NCBI GenBank assembly: GCA_028723525.1
Contig: JAQYET010000033.1
Span: 124,001-188,000, forward strand
DNA length: 64,000 bases
Direction: 5' to 3'
DNA from: Prevotellaceae bacterium
GTDB lineage: Bacteria > Bacteroidota > Bacteroidia > Bacteroidales > Bacteroidaceae
Positions 45,949 to 55,475 of the stretch are shown here, piece by piece; positions within the stretch are counted from its first letter, which is position 1; every line of letters begins with the position of its first letter. A program made the translations under genes and the position numbers. The notes beneath the pieces were generated by a model. That model saw only the letters and a list, made by a program, of their open reading frames with translations. It did not search any database and was not told where the DNA came from.

Positions 45949-47325
45949 CTAATCCACGGGGATATCCTTGTTGACGTTCCTGCACCCAATCAAGGCATAG
46001 TAGAACATGTATGCCATGCCTGCGAGCGGTACGAAATAGGAAATCATATACCCAGCCTTGTCTGCGATGAAGTTCTGCAAGAGCGGCAAAACACCGCCAC
46101 CCACGACCATCATCATGAATATTCCGCTTGCCTGTGCGGTGTATTTGCCCAGTCCCTCGGTGGCGAGGTTGAATATGGATGCCCACATCACGGAGGTGAA
46201 TAGTCCGCAGAGAACGAGTAGCATCGCGCTAACCGGAACGGCAGTAATGGCAATGCCGCTACCCGTGAACAGCGGCATAGACACCGTGTTCTCCTTTGGT
46301 ATGAATATGGCGGCAACGATTAGCAGCATGCCTATGCTCGTAGCGGTGAGCATCATAGCCCGACTCGATATGCGCCCGGCGATGAATCCGGCACAGAAAC
46401 GTCCCACGAGCATCAGCAGCCAGTATGTTCCGGCAACGAAACCTCCCACTGCCGCTGCGTTGGCAAACATCGTTCCGGCTCCCTTTGTGGTGTCGGCGAT
46501 GTAGAAGTTCAGCGTTCCGGGAATTCCTACCTCAACCCCAACATACACGAATATGGCTATGACACCGAGCATGCAATGGCGGAACGACAGCGGCGAATGT
46601 TCGAACTTCGTCTCTGCAGTGGTTTTTCCTATTTCCGGGTTCTTGATAGGTATGAGCGTAAGAACGAGGAATGCTGCCGCGAATACTGCCATAGCGATGA
46701 ACAGTACAAGGTTGACACTTGCCATTTGGGTCAGGTCTGCCTCCGTTGCAACGCGCTTCACGCCGTCGGCTACGATTTCAATACGGTTCTTCACCATGTC
46801 CACCGACACAACGTTACCTATGAGTGCGCCCACGAGCATTGGCGTAAGCGTTCCGGCAAGTGAGTTCAGCGTTCCGCCGATGAGGTTGAGTTGGTTTCCG
46901 CGGTTTCCGCCTCCGCCAAGCAGGTTTAGCATAGGATTGACCACGGTATTGAGCATACACACGGCAAATCCCGAAATGAACGCGCCGAGGAGATAGATAT
47001 AGAAGCCGGTCAAACCATGCGCCATGCCCGACAGATACTGCACGAGCACTCCGAAAAAGCCTACGGCAATGCCCGTGAGTGCCGTATTTTTATATCCCAC
47101 TTTCATGAGCATCTTTCCGGCAGGGATGCCCATGAAGAGGTAGGCAAGGAAGTTCATGAAGTTTCCCATCATGCCGAGCAGGTTGCTGCCGCCTATCTCC
47201 GGCTGGTTTTTCCATACCACGCCGATTGGTGCTGCGAGGTTGGTCACAAACGCAATCATTGCATACAGAAACATCATCGTAATGATTGCGATGATGCTTC
47301 TGTTGTTGTTTTTAGTTTCAGACAT
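45949..47325 (-). CDS. Sugar MFS transporter (FucP/GluP-like)
   Basis: The 458-residue protein has about twelve membrane helices and the family features of fucose or glucose/galactose:H+ symporters: FLYAMIAFVTNLAAPIG, MNFLAYLFMGIPAGKML, VVNPMLNLLGGGGNRGNQLN and GRFCAGFIAGRISSRAMM. The gene follows galM on the same strand (35 bases), so galactose or glucose is the probable substrate. No galactokinase lies next to it. Confidence 0.92.
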   Translation of the reverse strand: MSETKNNNRSIIAIITMMFLYAMIAFVTNLAAPIGVVWKNQPEIGGSNLLGMMGNFMNFLAYLFMGIPAGKMLMKVGYKNTALTGIAVGFFGVLVQYLSGMAHGLTGFYIYLLGAFISGFAVCMLNTVVNPMLNLLGGGGNRGNQLNLIGGTLNSLAGTLTPMLVGALIGNVVSVDMVKNRIEIVADGVKRVATEADLTQMASVNLVLFIAMAVFAAAFLVLTLIPIKNPEIGKTTAETKFEHSPLSFRHCMLGVIAIFVYVGVEVGIPGTLNFYIADTTKGAGTMFANAAAVGGFVAGTYWLLMLVGRFCAGFIAGRISSRAMMLTATSIGMLLIVAAIFIPKENTVSMPLFTGSGIAITAVPVSAMLLVLCGLFTSVMWASIFNLATEGLGKYTAQASGIFMMMVVGGGVLPLLQNFIADKAGYMISYFVPLAGMAYMFYYALIGCRNVNKDIPVD

Positions 47326-47360
47326 TTCTATTTCTTTTCAGGTTGTTTCTTTTCAGATTT

Positions 47361-48452
47361 TTATTTCTCCACTCCGAAGCGGTATATAGTTTTCTGCTTA
47401 TACTGCTGTCCGGGACGTATCACCACCGATGGGAAGTATGGACGGTTGGGCGAGTCGGGGAAATGCTGTGCCTCGAAGCATATTGCCGCACGGCGTGGTA
47501 ACGTGACACCGCGCTGTCCTTTGTGCTCTCCCTCGGCGTTGTCGCTGTAAACCTGCAGTCCGGGTTCGGTGGTATAAACTTCCAGAGTGCGCCCGCTCTT
47601 CGGGTCTTTCGCCCTTGCAGCGAATGTGAGTTCGCCTTCCTCGCTTTTGTTTAGCACGAAACAGTGGTCGTAGCCGTTGCCGTTGCGTATCTGTTCGTTG
47701 TCGGCATCGATGTCTCTGCCTATCGGTTTAGCCTTTCGGAAGTCGAAAGGTGTGCCCTCAACCTTCAGTATCTCGCCTGTTGGAATACATGTGTTGTCGA
47801 TTGGGAGGTAGAAATCGGCGTTTATCTCACACTCCAAGTCGTCTATCGTCGGTGTCTGCTCGGCAACTCCTGCGAGTGAGAAGAAAGCATGATGAGTGAG
47901 GTTCACGATAGTCTTCTTGTTCGTCGTAGCCATGTATCCGATTATAAGTTCGTTGGCATCGCTGAGGTTATACACCACGGTTGTTTTCATCTCGCCCGTA
48001 AATCCCTCCTCCATATAAGGAGAGGTGTAGTTCAACACCAGCGTGTTGTCGCTCATCCGGAACGCGTCCCACACATGTGCATGGAAGCCCTCCGGTCCGC
48101 CGTGCAGCGAGTGTTGTCCGGCGTTGGTTGCCAGTTGGTAGCATTTGCCGTTGAGTTGGAACCTTCCGTCCTTGATGCGATTGCCGTATCTGCCTATCAG
48201 TGTGGATAGATATGGCTTCTCACCCCTCATGACATCCTTGATGTTATCGTACCCCTGCACCACGTTTGCGATGTTTCCGTCTTTGTCGGGCATCATCACT
48301 GCCAGCAGTGCTCCGCCGTAGTTGGTTATGGCAACTTCGCATCCGGTGCTGTTCTTCAGTATATACAAGTCGGTGTTCTTACCGTTTACCGTGGTCTGAA
48401 AGTCTGAGCGTTTCAGACCACACAATGGTTGTGTCTCGCTTTTCTTCATCAT
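47361..48452 (-). CDS. galM: Aldose 1-epimerase GalM
   Basis: The 363-residue mutarotase interconverts alpha and beta anomers of galactose or glucose. Motifs include YGGALLAVMMPDKDGN, GRYGNRIKDGRFQLNG, NAGQHSLHGGPEGFHAHVWDA, the catalytic His in NLTHHAFFSLAG, GYDHCFVLN and the final CFEAQHFPDSPNRPYF with the catalytic Glu. There is no signal peptide. It pairs with the sugar transporter gene downstream. Confidence 0.95.
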   Translation of the reverse strand: MMKKSETQPLCGLKRSDFQTTVNGKNTDLYILKNSTGCEVAITNYGGALLAVMMPDKDGNIANVVQGYDNIKDVMRGEKPYLSTLIGRYGNRIKDGRFQLNGKCYQLATNAGQHSLHGGPEGFHAHVWDAFRMSDNTLVLNYTSPYMEEGFTGEMKTTVVYNLSDANELIIGYMATTNKKTIVNLTHHAFFSLAGVAEQTPTIDDLECEINADFYLPIDNTCIPTGEILKVEGTPFDFRKAKPIGRDIDADNEQIRNGNGYDHCFVLNKSEEGELTFAARAKDPKSGRTLEVYTTEPGLQVYSDNAEGEHKGQRGVTLPRRAAICFEAQHFPDSPNRPYFPSVVIRPGQQYKQKTIYRFGVEK

Positions 48453-48667
48453 TTCAATAATTTGATGGTTAGTGAACTTATTTGCAAAGTAAGCAAAAAA
48501 AGTTGAGAATTACAAAAGAAAAGGCAAAAAAAACATCAAATAGATTTTCTCAATTCGTACCGCAGATACCTCCGGTGGGTATTTTATACTGATAAATCCG
48601 CCGCACAGTCGTCTGGCAAATGCCGTGGGGAAAGGGTAGAGGGGGATAGAAAAAAAATGTTATTTGT

Positions 48668-48698
48668 TTTGTATTGTCCGTGATTTGAGTTACCTTTG
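48668..48698 (+). promoter_or_regulatory. Promoter of glyS
   Basis: TTTG at 48668-48671 and TACCTTTG at 48691-48698 are 19 bases apart. Confidence 0.7.
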
Positions 48699-48727
48699 CA
48701 CAAATATTGTAATTTTTTCATAGGATT

Positions 48728-50275
48728 ATGGCACAAGAAGATGTTTTTAAGAAGATAGTGTCTCACTGCAAGGAATACGGCTTTGTGTTCCCCTCAAGTG
48801 AGATTTACGACGGTCTTGCCGCAGTTTATGACTACGGACAGAACGGTATTGAACTGAAAAACAATATCAAACAATACTGGTGGAAGTCGATGGTGCTGCT
48901 TCACGAGAACATCGTGGGCATTGACAGTGCCGTCTTCATGCACCCCACGATATGGAAAGCCAGTGGGCACGTGGATGCCTTCAACGACCCGCTTATTGAC
49001 AACCGCGACTCGAAGAAACGCTATCGCGCCGATGTGCTCATAGAAGACCAGATAGGGAAATATGAGGAAAAAATAGCAAAGGAGGTGGCAAAGGCAGCAA
49101 AGAAGTTCGGCGACAGCTTTGACGAAAAGAAGTTCTGCGAGACCAATCCACGTGTGCTTGAGAACCAACGGAAGCGAAATGCACTGCAGGAGCGTTTTGC
49201 CAAGGCTATGGGAGCAATGGACTTGGAAGCTCTGAAGCAGATAATAATAGACGAGGGCATCGTGTGCCCCATATCGGGAACGAAGAACTGGACCGACGTA
49301 AGGCAGTTTAACCTGATGTTCTCCACCGAAATGGGGGCATCGGCAGACAGTTCGATGAAGGTTTATCTACGCCCTGAAACGGCACAGGGAATATTCGTGA
49401 ACTACCTGAATGTGCAGAAGACGGGTCGCATGAAGATACCTTTCGGCATTGCACAGATAGGCAAGGCGTTCCGCAATGAGATTGTTGCAAGGCAGTTTAT
49501 ATTCAGAATGCGCGAGTTTGAGCAAATGGAGATGCAGTTCTTCGTTAAGCCCGGCACCGAACTTGACTGGTTCCCTAAGTGGAGGGAAACACGAATGAAA
49601 TGGCATCAGGCACTCGGGTTCGGGGCAGAAAACTACCGCTTCCACGACCATGAGAAACTTGCACACTACGCAAATGCTGCCACCGACATTGAGTTCCGCA
49701 TGCCGTTCGGCTTCAAGGAGGTGGAAGGAATACACTCGCGAACCGACTTCGACCTGTCGCAACACGAGAAATTCTCCGGCAAACAGATAAAATACTTCGA
49801 CCCGGCAACCAACGAGAGCTACGTGCCTTACGTGATAGAGACGTCTATCGGGGTTGACCGTATGTTCCTTTCAATAATGTGCCATGCCTATACCGAGGAG
49901 GAATTGGAGAACGGCGAGAGCCGGGTGGTGCTGAAACTCCCTGCTGCGTTGGCTCCCGTTAAACTCGCAGTGCTGCCTCTTGTGAAGAAAGACGGACTGC
50001 CGGAAAAGGCTCGCGAGATAATCGACTCGCTGAAGTTCCACTTTAACTGCACATACGATGAGAAAGACACTATCGGCAAACGCTACCGCCGACAGGATGC
50101 AATAGGTACGCCTTACTGCATAACCGTTGACTACGACACGCTGAAAGACAACTGCGTGACGCTGCGCAACCGCGACACTATGACGCAGGAGCGCGTGAGC
50201 ATAAACAGCCTGAATGCCCTCATCGAGGACAAGGTGAGCATCGCTTCGCTGCTGAAGAAGTTGCAGCAGGCATGA
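48728..50275 (+). CDS. glyS: Glycine-tRNA ligase
   Basis: The 515-residue enzyme is the homodimeric (eukaryote-like) class II type, starting MAQEDVFKKIVSHCKEYGFV. Class II motifs are visible: RPETAQGIFVNYLN (motif 2 region), FGIAQIGKAFRNEIVARQFIFRMREFEQMEMQFF, YVPYVIETSIGVDR (motif 3) and a C-terminal anticodon-binding domain (VKLAVLPLVKKDGL). It does not need a separate alpha subunit. The FKBP gene follows 40 bases downstream. Confidence 0.96.
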   Translation: MAQEDVFKKIVSHCKEYGFVFPSSEIYDGLAAVYDYGQNGIELKNNIKQYWWKSMVLLHENIVGIDSAVFMHPTIWKASGHVDAFNDPLIDNRDSKKRYRADVLIEDQIGKYEEKIAKEVAKAAKKFGDSFDEKKFCETNPRVLENQRKRNALQERFAKAMGAMDLEALKQIIIDEGIVCPISGTKNWTDVRQFNLMFSTEMGASADSSMKVYLRPETAQGIFVNYLNVQKTGRMKIPFGIAQIGKAFRNEIVARQFIFRMREFEQMEMQFFVKPGTELDWFPKWRETRMKWHQALGFGAENYRFHDHEKLAHYANAATDIEFRMPFGFKEVEGIHSRTDFDLSQHEKFSGKQIKYFDPATNESYVPYVIETSIGVDRMFLSIMCHAYTEEELENGESRVVLKLPAALAPVKLAVLPLVKKDGLPEKAREIIDSLKFHFNCTYDEKDTIGKRYRRQDAIGTPYCITVDYDTLKDNCVTLRNRDTMTQERVSINSLNALIEDKVSIASLLKKLQQA

Positions 50276-50315
50276 CACCTTTCTGACATTGCGAAACTTA
50301 AATAAACGAAACATA

Positions 50316-50897
50316 ATGAGAAAAGAAAAGACCTTTGCACTGCTCGTGGCATTGTTTTCGCTGTGCCTCTTCTCGTGCAGTGAGGACGATGGGGGAAACG
50401 ATGAGTTCGGAAACTGGAAGGAACGCAACGAAACATACTTCAAAAAACTGTATGAAACGGCGAAGAGTTCAGGCAACGCGAAGTGGAGGACATACAGGTC
50501 GTGGTCGCTGCAAGACGCTGCGGCAACTGCGGCAGACGACCATATCGTGGTTGAGGTGCTTGCAGAAGGAGTCGGAACAGGCTCGCCTCTCTTCACCGAC
50601 AGCGTGAAATTGCACTATCGTGGCAACCTCATGCCAACGGTGTCTTACCCTGACGGATTGCAGTTCGACTCCTCGTGGCTCGGCGAATACAACCTCTCCA
50701 CCATGTTTCCGGTAAAAGCAGTTACCGGCGGATTTATCAACGGCTTCACTACAGCACTGATGCAGATGCACACCGGCGACCGTTGGCGTATCTATATCCC
50801 CTCCGCTCTCGCTTATTCCGGTGACAAGAACAAGGGCGTGATACTTCCATACAGCACCCTCGTGTTCGATGTCACGCTTGTGGATTATTGGCACTAA
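50316..50897 (+). CDS. FKBP-type peptidyl-prolyl isomerase, lipoprotein
   Basis: The 193-residue protein (MRKEKTFALLVALFSLCLFSC, Cys about residue 21 as the lipobox) is anchored to the envelope. The C-terminal FKBP domain shows VKLHYRGNLMP, GLQFDSS, VKAVTGGFINGFTTALMQMH, RWRIYIPSALAYSG and STLVFDVTLVDYWH. It helps folding of exported proteins. The upstream ATG at 50289 lies before the lipoprotein signal and is not needed. A terminator follows at 50921-50957. Confidence 0.92.
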   Translation: MRKEKTFALLVALFSLCLFSCSEDDGGNDEFGNWKERNETYFKKLYETAKSSGNAKWRTYRSWSLQDAAATAADDHIVVEVLAEGVGTGSPLFTDSVKLHYRGNLMPTVSYPDGLQFDSSWLGEYNLSTMFPVKAVTGGFINGFTTALMQMHTGDRWRIYIPSALAYSGDKNKGVILPYSTLVFDVTLVDYWH

Positions 50898-50920
50898 TCC
50901 CCCATAACGCAATAAATCAT

Positions 50921-50957
50921 TTCCTGCCTTTTGAACAAAAAAGGCAGGATTTTTTGT
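50921..50957 (+). terminator. Terminator of the FKBP gene
   Basis: TCCTGCCTTTT pairs with AAAAGGCAGGA around a short loop, followed by TTTTTTG. Confidence 0.92.
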
Positions 50958-51203
50958 AAAATTACGTGCGTATTTTGGGTTTTTGAATGAAAAGTCGCCA
51001 CGTTATGTCCTGTCGTATCTGTGAAAAACGAAATAAAAATTACTGTTTTTTAGTCAAATCAAGCATAATCAATTTAGTCATATAACATAGGTTAATACTA
51101 AAAAAACATAGTTGTGTGCGAACACATGGTTGATATAAGTCAATAAAAGTGGCAGAAATTCACTCTTATGTCACTTTGTTGTTGCTGTGAATTGAAACAT
51201 TAC

Positions 51204-51211
51204 TAACTTTG
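51204..51211 (+). promoter_or_regulatory. -7 box of the candidate noncoding RNA
   Basis: TAACTTTG. The nearest upstream TTTG (51175-51178) is 25 bases away, longer than usual, so the -33 part is weak. Confidence 0.5.
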
Positions 51212-51217
51212 CATCGG

Positions 51218-51498
51218 AATTAAGAACATGTAATTTACGAATGGTTTTTTAGTATTTAAGGTATAAAGATTTAGGTTAGTTAATAGGAAAAAGTAGGTTG
51301 ATTGTTTAGGTAAAAAAGATTGTAATGCCGATGGGTGGCGGTTTTAAGGTAATAATAGAGGATTGTATAAGGGATAACACAATGCCCGCGAGGGTAGCCA
51401 TTCGGTTTTAAAACGAAAGGAAGATACATATAAGGGATTATCTGGAATGTATTGAAACGAGCGAATTCTTCAAGAAAGAAGTCGCCCGTTATTTTTTT
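51218..51498 (+). ncRNA. Candidate noncoding RNA of about 280 bases
   Basis: A TAACTTTG box at 51204 and a terminator at 51456-51498 bound a stretch with no plausible coding frame. Inside are two imperfect direct repeats, about 51300-51348 and 51361-51411. Both run GATTGT, then TAAGG or TTAGG, then AATGCC with a G-rich stretch, and end CGGTTTTAA. The second repeat has AATGCCCGCGAGGGTAGCC. I do not recognise tmRNA, SRP RNA, RNase P or 6S RNA features. It could also be a long leader of the MATE gene, but the terminator argues for a separate RNA. Confidence 0.45.
51456..51498 (+). terminator. Terminator of the candidate noncoding RNA
   Basis: AACGAGCGAATTCTT (51456-51470) pairs with AAGAAGTCGCCCGTT (51476-51490), 13 of 15 matched, followed by ATTTTTTTA. 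Confidence 0.8.
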
Positions 51499-51612
51499 AT
51501 ACACTGAATAAGACATGTTATTAAATGGTTTTGATGTAGTGAGAAAGAAAAAAACAACGCTCCTTTCTTTGTCGTTCAAGCGAAAAGTAGTAACTTCGCG
51601 GTTTAAAAACAG

Positions 51613-52992
51613 ATGCCGATGTTTTCGATGAAGAATAGCGATGCACTGCTTGAGATGATACGCAACAAGCAGCAAATGACTGCCGGTCAGAAGATGAGTC
51701 TGATTGTATGGCTCAGCGTGCCCGGTATTCTGGCGCAGATAACCTCGGTGCTGATGTTCTACATCGATGCCGCAATGGTGGGTCATCTCGGTGCAAAGGA
51801 GTCGGCGAGTATAGGTCTTGTGGAGTCATCGACGTGGCTTTTCGGTAGTGTGACCAATGCTGCCGCAATGGGTTTTGCCGTTCAGGTGGCCCATTTCATT
51901 GGTGCCGGCGACTTCGTAAAGGCGCGCGATGTGTTCCGTCATGCCATTGTCTGCACGCTTATATTCGGTTTGTTGATTGGCGTTGCAGGTGTAATAATCA
52001 GCGGAAGCCTACCTTATTGGCTCGGCGGAAGCGAAGAGATTGCGGGCGATGCCACGATATATTTCAGGGTATTCATGTTCATAATGCCCTTCTTTCAGTT
52101 GTCATCACTATCGGGAGCAATGCTTAAAAGTTCGGGCGATATGCGTGTTCCGAGCATTATGAGCATACTGATGTGTGTTTTGGACGTGGTTTTCAATTAT
52201 ATTTTTATTTTCATATTCCACCTCGGAGTGCTCGGTGCCGCGATAGGAACGGCAATCTCCATAATCGTTGGAGGACTCGGGCAGGCTTATTTTGCGGTAT
52301 TCCGTAACAAACTGTTGTCGCTCCGTCTTGACCGTCACCGTTTTGTTTGGAACGGCGATTACGTGCGCAACGCACTGAAAATATCATCCCCGATGGCTGC
52401 GCAGTCAATGCTTATGGGTGGGGCACAGATTGTTAGTACGATAATCGTTGCCCCTCTCGGCATGTTCGCCATTGCCGCAAACTCGTTTGCTGTGACTGCA
52501 GAGAGCCTTTGTTACATGCCCGGTTACGGCATTGGTGAGGCTGCCACAACGCTCGTTGGGCAGAGCATCGGTGCCGGTCAGCGCGCTCTCACCAAGTCGT
52601 TTGCCCGAATGACAATCATGCTCGGCATGGGCGTAATGGCGTTTATGGGCATAGTGATGTATGTTTTTGCTCCGGAGATGATTGGTTTCCTGTCTCCTGT
52701 TGAAGACATACGCTCGCTCGGCATAACCGTTCTGCGCATAGAAGCCTTTGCCGAGCCGTTCTTTGCTGCGTCAATAGTGGGCTACAGCATCTGCGTAGGT
52801 GCCGGCGACACGCTGCGTCCGGCATTGATGAACCTTGTCTCCATGTGGTTAGTAAGGCTTACCCTTGCCGCCATGCTCGCCCCTCGCTACGGTTTGCCCG
52901 GCGTTTGGTTTGCAATGGCGGTGGAACTCACATTCCGCGGCACGATATTCCTCATCAGGATATATCGCGGAAAGTGGATGAAAAAGTTTTAG
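51613..52992 (+). CDS. MATE family efflux transporter
   Basis: The 459-residue protein has twelve predicted membrane helices and the MATE features LSVPGILAQITSVLMFYIDAAMVG at the start, the VESSTWLFGSVTNAAAMGFAVQ segment, MLKSSGDMRVPSIMS and, in the second half, the matching MPGYGIGEAATTLVGQSIGAGQ. It exports cationic compounds or drugs by Na+ or H+ exchange. It begins 115 bases after the candidate RNA's terminator; a weak -7 box (TAACTTCG) lies at about 51589. Confidence 0.93.
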   Translation: MPMFSMKNSDALLEMIRNKQQMTAGQKMSLIVWLSVPGILAQITSVLMFYIDAAMVGHLGAKESASIGLVESSTWLFGSVTNAAAMGFAVQVAHFIGAGDFVKARDVFRHAIVCTLIFGLLIGVAGVIISGSLPYWLGGSEEIAGDATIYFRVFMFIMPFFQLSSLSGAMLKSSGDMRVPSIMSILMCVLDVVFNYIFIFIFHLGVLGAAIGTAISIIVGGLGQAYFAVFRNKLLSLRLDRHRFVWNGDYVRNALKISSPMAAQSMLMGGAQIVSTIIVAPLGMFAIAANSFAVTAESLCYMPGYGIGEAATTLVGQSIGAGQRALTKSFARMTIMLGMGVMAFMGIVMYVFAPEMIGFLSPVEDIRSLGITVLRIEAFAEPFFAASIVGYSICVGAGDTLRPALMNLVSMWLVRLTLAAMLAPRYGLPGVWFAMAVELTFRGTIFLIRIYRGKWMKKF

Positions 52993-52996
52993 CGCA

Positions 52997-53695
52997 TCAC
53001 CTTCCGGCTCGCTCCAAGTATTTTTCCATAAGCCACTTGTTCTGCTCCGCAATGGTCATACGGCTGTTGTCGAGCACCAACGCATCGTCTGCCTTGCGCA
53101 GTGGCGACACCTCCCGGTGGCTGTCGAGGTAGTCGCGCCGCTGCACATTGTCAAGAATTTCGGCATAGTCGGCTTCCTCTCCTTTCGCTTTCAGTTCGTC
53201 GTATCGACGCTGTGCGCGCACTTCCGGTGAGGCAGTGACGAAGATTTTCAGCTCGGCATCGGGAAAAACAACAGTTCCGATGTCGCGCCCGTCCATAACG
53301 ATACCTTTTTCCAAACCCATCCGTTGCTGTTGTGCCACGAGAGCCTCGCGTACGAACGGCAGTGCCGAGACTGTGCTTACCCGGCTCGACACCTGCATCG
53401 TGCGTATCTCGTTCTCCACGAGCACGCCGTTGAGATAAGTGTCAGGTCTGCCCGTCTTTTCGTTAAAGGCAAACGATATTTCCACTTCCTTCATCCTCGC
53501 ATGCAGCGATTCGGAGTCTATTTCGCCGTCGGGAGTAAACAGGTTGTTGCGCAAGGCGAAGAGCGTAACGGCACGATACATCGCCCCGGTGTCAACATAC
53601 ACATACCCGATGGCGCGTGCAAGGTCTTTCGCCATTGTCGATTTACCGCACGACGAATGCCCGTCAATGGCTATAGTAATTTTCTTCATAGACAT
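52997..53695 (-). CDS. cmk: Cytidylate kinase
   Basis: The 232-residue enzyme phosphorylates CMP and dCMP. It has the P-loop [30 protein letters not shown], the CMP-binding insert ([17 protein letters not shown]), [22 protein letters not shown] and the [16 protein letters not shown] end. A promoter box is so close that the mRNA would be almost leaderless. It is convergent with the MATE gene, four bases apart. Confidence 0.96.
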   Translation of the reverse strand: MSMKKITIAIDGHSSCGKSTMAKDLARAIGYVYVDTGAMYRAVTLFALRNNLFTPDGEIDSESLHARMKEVEISFAFNEKTGRPDTYLNGVLVENEIRTMQVSSRVSTVSALPFVREALVAQQQRMGLEKGIVMDGRDIGTVVFPDAELKIFVTASPEVRAQRRYDELKAKGEEADYAEILDNVQRRDYLDSHREVSPLRKADDALVLDNSRMTIAEQNKWLMEKYLERAGR

Positions 53696-53706
53696 AGTGT
53701 TTCATG

Positions 53707-53714
53707 CAAAGGTA
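53707..53714 (-). promoter_or_regulatory. -7 box of cmk
   Basis: The minus strand reads TACCTTTG, 12 bases before the ATG. Confidence 0.6.
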
Positions 53715-53826
53715 GTGAAAAACACCCGTACTGCAAAATTATTTCTTCATGAAACACCATACATGATGAGGCAGATTGCTGTTCGGATGTTATGTTATTT
53801 GTCGTTACTCGTTATTTAACAACAGA

Positions 53827-54531
53827 TTATAATCCCAGCGCACGGAATATTGAATAGTTGAACTCGGGGTTCATTTCGTCAAGTCGTGCCACGATTTCTT
53901 TCATGTCGTGGCGGTGCGATGCGTCTTCGTAAGGGCAGTTTTTCACCTGTTTCCTGAAACCTTCTGCCTCTGCGAATGTCAGCACATCGTGTTCGCGGAT
54001 TAGGCACAGAGGGCGTATCAGTGTCATAGGGAACCGCTCCATTTTCATCATTGGTTTCATTGTGGAGAAACGACCTTGAAAAGTGAGGTTCATGATAGCC
54101 GTCTGCATGATGTCGTCTTTGTTGTGCCCCAACGCTATCTTGTTGCATCCCAGTTCTTTTGCCGTGGCAAAGAGCATCTTGCGGCGGTTCCACGAGCACA
54201 GAAAACAATGCGTGTGACGCCTGTCGGTACTCTCATCGAAGGAGGTTTCAAGCACGTGCAGCCTAACGCCTTGCGACCGGGCGAAATCGTGCAGATAGTT
54301 TTCATCGCACTGATAAGGGATGTTTCTCATCTTCACGAAAGCCGCTTCCACCTCGAAACGCGGTTTGAATATGCGCACCCTGCGAGCCATCATCCGCAGC
54401 AGTGTCATAGAGTCCTTACCTCCCGAGAGTGCTATGAGAATACGGTCGCCGTCTGCAATCAGCGCGTAACGTTTCAATGCGTCGTTGAAAAGGCGGTAGA
54501 GCCGTTCTTCTGTGATTTCTTCTTTACCCAT
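53827..54531 (-). CDS. TtcA-like tRNA 2-thiolation enzyme
   Basis: The 234-residue PP-loop ATPase has LIALSGGKDSMTLL (residues about 33-46), the Cys pair HCFLCSWNRRKMLF, LGHNKDDIMQT and a third Cys in KNCPYEDASHR. Three such Cys bind an iron-sulfur cluster in TtcA, which makes 2-thiocytidine at tRNA position 32. Shorter relatives of unknown target exist in Bacteroidetes, so the exact modification is uncertain. It is downstream of the HAD phosphatase gene by 18 bases. Confidence 0.85.
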   Translation of the reverse strand: MGKEEITEERLYRLFNDALKRYALIADGDRILIALSGGKDSMTLLRMMARRVRIFKPRFEVEAAFVKMRNIPYQCDENYLHDFARSQGVRLHVLETSFDESTDRRHTHCFLCSWNRRKMLFATAKELGCNKIALGHNKDDIMQTAIMNLTFQGRFSTMKPMMKMERFPMTLIRPLCLIREHDVLTFAEAEGFRKQVKNCPYEDASHRHDMKEIVARLDEMNPEFNYSIFRALGL

Positions 54532-54549
54532 GCTTAGCTCCCCGCTTTT

Positions 54550-55209
54550 TCAGCAAAGTTCAAGAAGTTTGCTGAAGTCGTCAATGATATATTCTGCGTT
54601 CACTGTCTCCAAATCCTCGCGTTTTCCGTTGCCGTAGGTCACACCGACTGCCTTAACTCCCGCATTGTGAGCCATGAGAATGTCGAAACTGGTGTCGCCC
54701 ACTACGATACAGTCGTCCGGCAGCAGATTGTTTTCGGCTATAGTCTTGAGCACCGGTTCGGCATGCGGTTTGGCATTCGTAACGTTGTCGGCTGCAACAA
54801 TATATGTTATGATGTCATCCAAGTGCAGACTCTTCATATATCCGTTAAGAGTGTCGCTCGAACGGCTGCTCGCAATGGTGAGCATTGCACCGCGACGGTG
54901 GAGTTCGAGCAGCGTCTCTCTTACCTTAGGGAACAGTGGAACAGCACCGGGAGTGTTGTTTTGGTCGAACAGCCGGCGGTATGTTTCCGCGCACCTTTCG
55001 CCCATATCGTCGTCAACCACCGTGCTGTCGAAGTCTTTATAAAGTTCGGTGAATGTTTTCTTCAGCGGCAATCCTATCATCGCTGTGCACTGTTCGCGTG
55101 TGCGTTTTGGCAGTTGCAGTGCGTCGATTGTCTGCATCATTGTTTCCACAATGATGTTTGTGGTGTCGCCCAATGTGCCGTCGAAGTCGAGTATGAATAC
55201 GCGCATCAA
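54550..55209 (-). CDS. HAD family phosphatase, phosphoglycolate phosphatase-like
   Basis: The 219-residue protein has the HAD motifs FILDFDGTLGDT (residues about 5-16), TIASSRSSDTLNGYMKSL, the Lys in NAKPHAEPVL and VGDTSFDILMAHNAGVKAVGV. It is similar to Gph (phosphoglycolate phosphatase) or to PGMB-type phosphatases. The first two codons are both ATG, so the start may be 55206. A promoter box lies at 55269-55276 (minus TACCTTTG). Confidence 0.9.
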   Translation of the reverse strand: MMRVFILDFDGTLGDTTNIIVETMMQTIDALQLPKRTREQCTAMIGLPLKKTFTELYKDFDSTVVDDDMGERCAETYRRLFDQNNTPGAVPLFPKVRETLLELHRRGAMLTIASSRSSDTLNGYMKSLHLDDIITYIVAADNVTNAKPHAEPVLKTIAENNLLPDDCIVVGDTSFDILMAHNAGVKAVGVTYGNGKREDLETVNAEYIIDDFSKLLELC

Positions 55210-55268
55210 TTTGAATGTTAAATGTTAAACGTTAAGTTATGGCAGGTCTCCCTCTGCAATAAGGATTG

Positions 55269-55276
55269 CAAAGGTA
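55269..55276 (-). promoter_or_regulatory. -7 box of the HAD and TtcA-like genes
   Basis: The minus strand reads TACCTTTG, about 60 bases before the HAD start. Confidence 0.55.
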
Positions 55277-55349
55277 ACAATTTATATGATAATTTGGTTT
55301 CATTATAATAAAAAATGCTTGAAAGTTTTTTGCTTTTGAGATTATTGTT

Positions 55350-55357
55350 TATATTTG
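55350..55357 (+). promoter_or_regulatory. -7 box of the rubredoxin gene
   Basis: TATATTTG, with TTTG 17 bases upstream. It gives a leader of about 110 bases. Confidence 0.5.
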
Positions 55358-55475
55358 CAGTGAGAAATTCAATTAGGTGTTTATGGTGTGTCAGCATAAT
55401 GTTTGCATGGCGGTTCATCCGTAACTCCGACATTATTTACTAAAACAGTATTAACAATTTAAACAGTGAAACAAG

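Larger units (their letters stand above)
50898..51612. other. Long intergenic region before the MATE gene
   Basis: The 715 bases hold the FKBP terminator (50921-50957), 250 bases of AT-rich sequence, and a candidate noncoding RNA (about 51218-51498). The minus-strand open frame across 51280-51786 overlaps the MATE gene and is not supported. Confidence 0.7.

Noticed and set aside
51280..51786. Protein gene on the minus strand
   Set aside because: It overlaps the start of the MATE gene and lies on the candidate RNA and its terminator; composition is low-complexity and aromatic-rich without a family pattern.
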